Origin: Chloroflexota bacterium
GTDB taxonomy: Bacteria > Chloroflexota > Dehalococcoidia > Lucifugimonadales > UBA3495
DNA: 47,190 nucleotides
Assembly: GCA_002721995.1 (NCBI GenBank)
Contig: PBMF01000043.1
Location: 1 to 47,190 of the forward strand
Direction of reading: 5' to 3'
The number at the start of each line of letters is the position of its first letter. The first letter of the stretch is position 1. Below the pieces are notes generated by a model. The model had not been told where the DNA came from and did no database searches. It was given only the letters and a program-made list of their open reading frames with translations. Made by a program: the position numbers and the translations under genes. Shown here piece by piece: positions 42,876-47,190 of the stretch.

Positions 42876-44549
42876 CTAACCGGACAGGGCTACGTCCAGG
42901 ATTGCTACTTTGCCTTCGGCCACGGCGGCCAGGCCGTCCTTGATGGCGCCGGTCAGGCGCTTGGGGTCTTCCACGCGCTCGCCGTGTCCACCAAAGGGGG
43001 AGGTCAGCTGCTGGTAGTCGGGGCCGGGTATGTCCACGCCGTGGAATATGCCCGACTTGGCGGCGTCGCCTTCGGGATAGAAGGAGAGGTGCAACCGCTT
43101 CATGGCGGCGTAGCTGGTGTTGTTGAACACCACGATCATGATGGGCAGGTCGCTCTCCCGGGCCACACCCAGGGCCTGGGTGATGGGGTTGTATAGGAAG
43201 GAGCCGTCGCCCATGAGGGCCACAACAGGCCGGTCGGGGGAGGCCAGCTTGGCGCCCAGAGCGGTGCCCAGTCCCTGTCCCAGTCCGCCGGCGGGGCGCA
43301 GGTAGCTCTGGGGGTTGGCTCGCTCGATGCGGCGCAGTATCTGGGGCCGGTGGACGATTGTCTCGTCGATGTAGATGGCATCGGCGGGCATGTTCTCGCC
43401 CAGGGCGTTGCACAGCACGCCGGGGGTGATGGGACTGGCGCTGGTATCACCCTCGCCGACGGCCCGGTATTTCTCCCACACACCGCCGTTCCCGGCGTAT
43501 TTCCTGGGCTTGACTCCCTTGGCCTTGAGGGACTCCTTGAGAAGCTCCAGGGAAAGGGCCAGGTCGCCCTCCAGGTAGTGGTCGGCGCCCAGGTCCTGGT
43601 AGACCATGAACTCCTTGATGGGGTTCTCGTCGATGATGACCACGGTGCCGTTGGCGGGGCTGGCGCTGCCGGGATACCAGGGGGCGCGGCAACCGACGAC
43701 CAGGAACAGGTCGAACTCGCCGTACCTGGGTTTCAGGTCATACCCGTTGTGCAGCGGGTGGTTGGTCGGGAAATTGGAGTATCCGGGGCCCTCGGACTCG
43801 AAGACCGGAATGTTCAAGGTCTCGGCCAAGGCAACCAGGGTCTGGTAGCCCTCCAGGCTCTTGCCAGCCGAGTCGGCCAATATGACCGGGCTCTTGCTCT
43901 GAATTATCAGGTCGGCGATGGCGTCGATGTCCGAAGATTCGGGCCGGGTCTTGGGGGCCACGGGCTTGTTGTTGAACTTGGCGGGAGGCGTCCATTCGTC
44001 CAACATGGTCTCCATGGGCACGTTCAGGAAGGTGGGGCCCATGGGGGTGCGCTGGGCCATCTCACCGGCCCGGCTGAAGGTCTCGTAGATGACTTCGGAA
44101 CTGGTCACGCGGCTGCTCCATTTGGTGATGGAGTCCACCAGCCGGTTGGGGCCGCCCACGATGCTCAGGTTGCGCAACCACTGGGGGCCCGGGTCGAAGC
44201 CGTCGGCCTCGCCGTAGGAATCGGTCTCACCGGAGGCCACCAACATGGGGATCTCGCCCTGGAAGGCGCCGTGGATGCCCATGGAACCCTGTAATACGCC
44301 CACACCGGCGTGGAGCAGGACCGCCTGCATGCGTCCGGTCATCCTGGTGTAACCCTGGGCCATGGCCACGGCCAGGGTCTCGTGCCAGCAGTTGATGTAG
44401 GTGGGGCCCGGTTCCTCGTTGATCTTCTGCCGGGCTAAGGCTTCCCATACCGAAGGCCACTCGGAACCCGGTGAGGAGATGATGTAATCAACGTCCAGCT
44501 TGCGCAGGGCTTCCAATACGGCGTCACCGCCATCTTTGCGATCGGGCAT
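42876..44549 (-). CDS. ThDP-dependent enzyme, acetolactate synthase/decarboxylase family
   Basis: A 557-residue three-domain ThDP enzyme. I chose the ATG at 44549, since GGGAGG stands eight bases before it; an ATG 45 bases upstream has no such site. The catalytic Glu is E57 in NCWHETLAVAMAQGYTRMTG. The ThDP/Mg motif begins at about 446 with GDGS (447-450) and is closed by the NN pair about 25 residues later. The middle domain holds no clear FAD site, so a decarboxylase or synthase on a 2-oxo acid is more likely than FAD-type acetolactate synthase. It is next to an EthD-like gene and divergent from an ACMSD-like amidohydrolase, so a catabolic role is inferred. Confidence 0.87.
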   Translation of the reverse strand: MPDRKDGGDAVLEALRKLDVDYIISSPGSEWPSVWEALARQKINEEPGPTYINCWHETLAVAMAQGYTRMTGRMQAVLLHAGVGVLQGSMGIHGAFQGEIPMLVASGETDSYGEADGFDPGPQWLRNLSIVGGPNRLVDSITKWSSRVTSSEVIYETFSRAGEMAQRTPMGPTFLNVPMETMLDEWTPPAKFNNKPVAPKTRPESSDIDAIADLIIQSKSPVILADSAGKSLEGYQTLVALAETLNIPVFESEGPGYSNFPTNHPLHNGYDLKPRYGEFDLFLVVGCRAPWYPGSASPANGTVVIIDENPIKEFMVYQDLGADHYLEGDLALSLELLKESLKAKGVKPRKYAGNGGVWEKYRAVGEGDTSASPITPGVLCNALGENMPADAIYIDETIVHRPQILRRIERANPQSYLRPAGGLGQGLGTALGAKLASPDRPVVALMGDGSFLYNPITQALGVARESDLPIMIVVFNNTSYAAMKRLHLSFYPEGDAAKSGIFHGVDIPGPDYQQLTSPFGGHGERVEDPKRLTGAIKDGLAAVAEGKVAILDVALSG

Positions 44550-44620
44550 CGGAGAATCCTCCCAACTTGCTTGAGTGTTTTCCAGTGGTGCCATTGGGGC
44601 TGCCGGAGAAATTTCCGCCC

Positions 44621-44649
44621 ATTATACATACTATTTGGAATCTTGACGG
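44621..44649 (-). promoter_or_regulatory. Promoter of the ThDP enzyme gene
   Basis: On the minus strand a perfect TATAAT (44626-44621) with a weak -35 CCGTCA (44649-44644) at 17 bases. The predicted start near 44614 gives a leader of about 65 bases. The plus-strand sequence of the same gap has TTGACG at 44643-44648 and a CATAAT at 44690-44695, so the divergent promoters are interleaved. Confidence 0.5.
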
Positions 44650-44716
44650 TAGCGCCCTGCGAATATATCCTCAGCCGCGCGTATCGCGACATAATTCAGC
44701 CCCTTCGGGAGGAGTC

Positions 44717-45727
44717 ATGGCCCAGGAAAACCCAGCCGGATTCATCGACGTTCACGCCCACATCGCCCCCACCAGCTTTCTGAAAGAGGTGGCGAAATCC
44801 CATAGGGCCTTCGGTGTCGGTGTTGCCGAGACCGATTCCGGACATGCTTTGACCTTCCCCCATCTGCCCACACTGCGGGCCGCGGGCGGTAGTCTGTCCA
44901 ATACCGAGGCCCGTACCCAATGGATGCAAGAGCAGGGCGTGACCTCCCAGTACATGGCCGCCTGGCTGGATATCCAGGGCTACACCCTCCCCGCCGATAA
45001 GGAGGGCGACTGGGTGCGGCTGCTGAACGAGCATATGGCGCAGACGGGCAAGGACAGCGGCGAGGCCTTCTGCACTATCGCCTCGGTGCCCCTGCAGGAC
45101 GGCGAGCGGGCCGCACAGGAGTTGGAGTATGCCGTGAAGACTCTGGGCATGCTGGGGACCATGCTGCCCAGCGATCCCGCGGATATCGACGTGGCCGACC
45201 CCGGACTGGAACCCCTCTGGGCGGCGGCGGAACAGTTGGACGTGCCGGTGATGCTCCACGGCGCTTCCCACAGCAAGTGGCCGCTGGTGGGTCCCAGCTT
45301 CATGGCCTTTAGCATGGGCCGCACCCTAGACACTTCTATTTTAGCCGCCAAGCTGATCCACTCCGGACTGCTGGACAAACACCCCAAGTTGAAGCTGGTC
45401 CTCTGCCATGGCGGGGGATTCCTGCCCTACGGCATCGGCCGGCTGGACGTGGCCTACCGCAAGGGCATGGAGAAGGTGGCAGATCTGGAAAAGGGCGGAC
45501 CCGAGGAATACATGTCCATGCTCTACTACGACACGGTGACCGTGAATCCCCGGTCCTTGAAGCTGCTCTTGGACCTGGCGGGCCCCGAACATATCATGCT
45601 GGGCTCGGACTGGGTCTGGGCGCCCATGAGCGGCGGCCTGTTGGACGCCGTTGACCACGTGGGTCTGGACGCCGCCGACCGGGAACGCATCTACCGCCAG
45701 AACGCCCTGGAGTTATTTGGAGCTTAA
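44717..45727 (+). CDS. Amidohydrolase family protein, ACMSD-like
   Basis: A 336-residue amidohydrolase-2 enzyme like 2-amino-3-carboxymuconate semialdehyde decarboxylase and other non-oxidative decarboxylases. The metal site begins with D11-x-H13-x-H15 in IDVHAHI, then HGAS near 185-188, LCHGGGFLPYGIGRLD near 230-245, and the Asp of LGSDWVW near 295-301. GGAGGAG stands just before the ATG. It runs divergently from the ThDP enzyme. The substrate may be an aromatic or enolic acid. Confidence 0.9.
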   Translation: MAQENPAGFIDVHAHIAPTSFLKEVAKSHRAFGVGVAETDSGHALTFPHLPTLRAAGGSLSNTEARTQWMQEQGVTSQYMAAWLDIQGYTLPADKEGDWVRLLNEHMAQTGKDSGEAFCTIASVPLQDGERAAQELEYAVKTLGMLGTMLPSDPADIDVADPGLEPLWAAAEQLDVPVMLHGASHSKWPLVGPSFMAFSMGRTLDTSILAAKLIHSGLLDKHPKLKLVLCHGGGFLPYGIGRLDVAYRKGMEKVADLEKGGPEEYMSMLYYDTVTVNPRSLKLLLDLAGPEHIMLGSDWVWAPMSGGLLDAVDHVGLDAADRERIYRQNALELFGA

Positions 45728-45753
45728 CCTCTCTCCGCAGCCGTGATATGGAG

Positions 45754-45945
45754 TTAACGGCCGGCCCGTCCTTGGGCGACGGCGGTTAGTTCCTGGGTGA
45801 TGCGGGGCTTGCCGATGCCCGGCTCTCCCGCGATCATCGCCACCCGGCCCTGGCCCTGCATGGCGTCGTCCAAGGCGACGGTGAGCACGGAGAGTTCTTG
45901 CTGGCGGCCGATGAATTCGGTAACAGGAGGCCGGTTGGTGGTCAC
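45754..45945 (-). pseudogene. Truncated AAA/STAND-type ATPase remnant
   Basis: A 63-residue reading frame (GTG start) identical in plan to the beginning of STAND/AAA regulators: EFIGRQQELSVLTVALDDAM (10-29), then AGEPGIGKPRITQEL (39-53). The Walker A reads GKP where active proteins have GKT/S, so nucleotide binding is doubtful, and the frame stops 10 residues later, before any Walker B. Nothing downstream on the strand restores the frame. The usual family proteins have 800 or more residues. It is best seen as the decayed end of a large regulator; a small protein is possible but less likely. Confidence 0.65.
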
Positions 45946-46020
45946 GACCTTCGCATCCCCCTTACGTAGGTGGGCTCATTTTACACTGGCGATGCGTTCT
46001 TGTGCCCAAATCGTCAAGAC

Positions 46021-46056
46021 AAAATAAGATGGCCTTCGTATTCTGCGAAGGCCATC
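46021..46056 (-). terminator. Rho-independent terminator after the LigI-like hydrolase gene
   Basis: An 11-bp perfect stem (46028-46038 with 46046-46056, loop of 7) is followed on the minus strand by TTATTTT (46027-46021). It lies 30 bases past the stop of the 46087-47112 gene. Confidence 0.85.
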
Positions 46057-46086
46057 TCGTAGTGCTCCGGTTTGGATACCACACCG

Positions 46087-47112
46087 CTAATATTGGACGT
46101 TGTAGATCCTGGCGGCCACGTCGTGGAACATGTCGGCCCGTTCCGAGGCCGAGTAGTCCTTGGACAGGTGTTTGAAGGCGTTCCACATCACGTGGTAGGA
46201 GAAGGACACCTTGTCCACCGGGAAGTTGCTTTCGAACATGCACCGGTTGGGGCCGAACTGCTCGATGCAGTAGTTCATGATGGGCGCGCTGTCCTTGGCC
46301 AGCTCCTCCGAGCCGATGGGGGTGTTCCTGGTGTGCCAGTCAAAGCCGGCGCTGGGCATGCCCAAGCCGCCCAGCTTGATCACGATGTTGGGGCACTCGG
46401 CGGCGGCGGCGATCCCCTTGCGCCAGGTGTCAAACACCTCTTCGTCCCGGCCGCCGTAGGGTCCGTAGCGAAGCAGTCCGCCCACGTGGCAGAGGATTAT
46501 CTGCAGGTCGGGCACGGCCTTGGCGAACTCGGCCAGCTCGAACATCTGGGGGAAGAACATCCAACCCTCCAGGCTCAGGCCCATGCCGGCCAGCACCTTG
46601 GCTCCGGCCCGGAAGTTGTCGCTGGACATCTGGCCTTCCTGGTTGTGGGCGGCGGTGTTTTCGATGTCGGGGTTGGGGTCCCAGGTCACCGAGTGGCGGA
46701 TGCCCCGGAACCGGTTGGGGCTGGCGGCCTGGAGGGCTTCCAAGACCGGCTTTACGCCGTCGCCCAGGTTCAGGTTGGCGTGGCCCACGATGGACGCAGC
46801 GGCCCGGCCCGGACCGTAGAGTCCCGAGGCGCTGGCGGCGGCCAGACCCTGGACAAACTCGACCTCGCCCACCGGCTTCATCTCGTCTGGTCCGCCGGCC
46901 CGGTACATGGAGCGTGCCTCGACGAAGACGGTGGAGCGGACGTTGTGGCCGCTGTTCATGTCGTCGGCCAGTTCTTGCAGCAGGTACTTTTGGAAGGGAA
47001 TCCGCGCCAGTCGGTGGTCCCAGAAGTGGTGGTGAGGGTCGCAGATGGGAATCTCAGGCTCCAGGGTCTCTTCCTGGGTCAGTGCCAGCCAGTCATTGCC
47101 TCCGAATGGCAT
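46087..47112 (-). CDS. Amidohydrolase family protein, LigI/COG3618-like lactonase
   Basis: A 341-residue TIM-barrel enzyme of the COG3618 group, which includes 2-pyrone-4,6-dicarboxylate lactonase (LigI) and L-fuconolactonase. DPHHHFWDHR (25-34) holds the first metal-site His pair (H27, H29), HVGGLLRYGPYGG near 206-218 the next, and FESNFPVDK near 296-304 the last acidic position. GGAGG stands seven bases before the ATG. It may act with the ACMSD-like enzyme in the breakdown of a ring acid; this is inferred from location only. The window ends 78 bases after its start. Confidence 0.9.
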   Translation of the reverse strand: MPFGGNDWLALTQEETLEPEIPICDPHHHFWDHRLARIPFQKYLLQELADDMNSGHNVRSTVFVEARSMYRAGGPDEMKPVGEVEFVQGLAAASASGLYGPGRAAASIVGHANLNLGDGVKPVLEALQAASPNRFRGIRHSVTWDPNPDIENTAAHNQEGQMSSDNFRAGAKVLAGMGLSLEGWMFFPQMFELAEFAKAVPDLQIILCHVGGLLRYGPYGGRDEEVFDTWRKGIAAAAECPNIVIKLGGLGMPSAGFDWHTRNTPIGSEELAKDSAPIMNYCIEQFGPNRCMFESNFPVDKVSFSYHVMWNAFKHLSKDYSASERADMFHDVAARIYNVQY

Positions 47113-47190
47113 GATGTGGCCTCCAATGCAACAAATTTGAGGCCCATGATAGCATGGCCTGAGCCTGAATCATCACCGACCGCCGGCGTC

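Overview
The window reads as a GC-rich chromosomal segment of a free-living bacterium, most likely a Chloroflexota (Dehalococcoidia/SAR202-like) genome. The reasons are protein flavour, a Gld-type ABC operon with DUF4340, lipoproteins in a monoderm style, many small catabolic enzymes (M20 hydrolases, amidohydrolases, LUD proteins, an acyl-CoA dehydrogenase) and dispersed REP-like hairpins between genes. This placement is an inference; no rRNA or ribosomal protein gene is present to anchor it. I saw no rRNA, tRNA, CRISPR array, phage or transposase gene.

Layout. 0.2-3.8 kb (minus): dcd-ribD-ribE-ribBA, riboflavin synthesis plus dCTP deaminase, with a clear promoter upstream and a terminator downstream; ribH is absent. 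3.9-6.6 kb (minus): ECF sigma factor, membrane anti-sigma factor and a SIMPL-domain lipoprotein. 6.7-10.3 kb: acyl-CoA dehydrogenase, a PadR regulator with its own operator-like dyad, a chromate transporter gene broken by two in-frame stop codons, and a small secreted peptide. 10.4-12.6 kb (plus): selA and an alpha/beta hydrolase whose nucleophile serine is glycine. 12.6-15 kb: a repeat-rich spacer, then groES-groEL (minus), with a His-rich GroEL tail. 15.1-22.9 kb (plus): EndoQ-like PHP nuclease, GNAT acetyltransferase, coaE, a MoxR/CbbQ ATPase, a CoA-type Nudix hydrolase and a 1121-residue CbbO/NorD-like VWA protein.

23.1-28.9 kb (minus): a five-gene run of ABC ATPase, ABC-2 permease, GldG-like protein, DUF4340 protein and CinA. 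29-34.1 kb (plus): speD-speB polyamine genes, an M50 protease, a cysteine desulfurase, a lipoprotein with a cupredoxin-like segment lacking copper ligands, and a dolichol/phytol-kinase-like membrane protein. 34.1-36.8 kb (minus): two tandem M20 amidohydrolases. 36.9-38.1 kb (plus): glycerate kinase. 38.1-41.9 kb (minus): lutA-lutB-lutC followed closely by a nucleotidyltransferase/HEPN pair. 42.1-47.1 kb: a probable catabolic group with a duplicated EthD-like protein, a ThDP enzyme, two amidohydrolase-superfamily enzymes and a truncated AAA gene remnant.

The most interesting points are: (i) a recurrent extended -10 box (TGNTAGAAT) before several genes, in one case placed so that the transcript would be leaderless; (ii) an orphan MoxR-VWA pair with no obvious client enzyme; (iii) a HEPN/nucleotidyltransferase pair, attached to a lut operon, whose nucleotidyltransferase has lost its catalytic acidic motif; (iv) several enzymes with changed key residues (alpha/beta hydrolase, CinA amidase domain, RibD, cupredoxin-like lipoprotein); and (v) a chrA gene intact in frame except for two nonsense codons. 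No single unmistakably new system was found; the MoxR-VWA group, the lut-HEPN run and the ThDP/EthD/amidohydrolase group are the best candidates.
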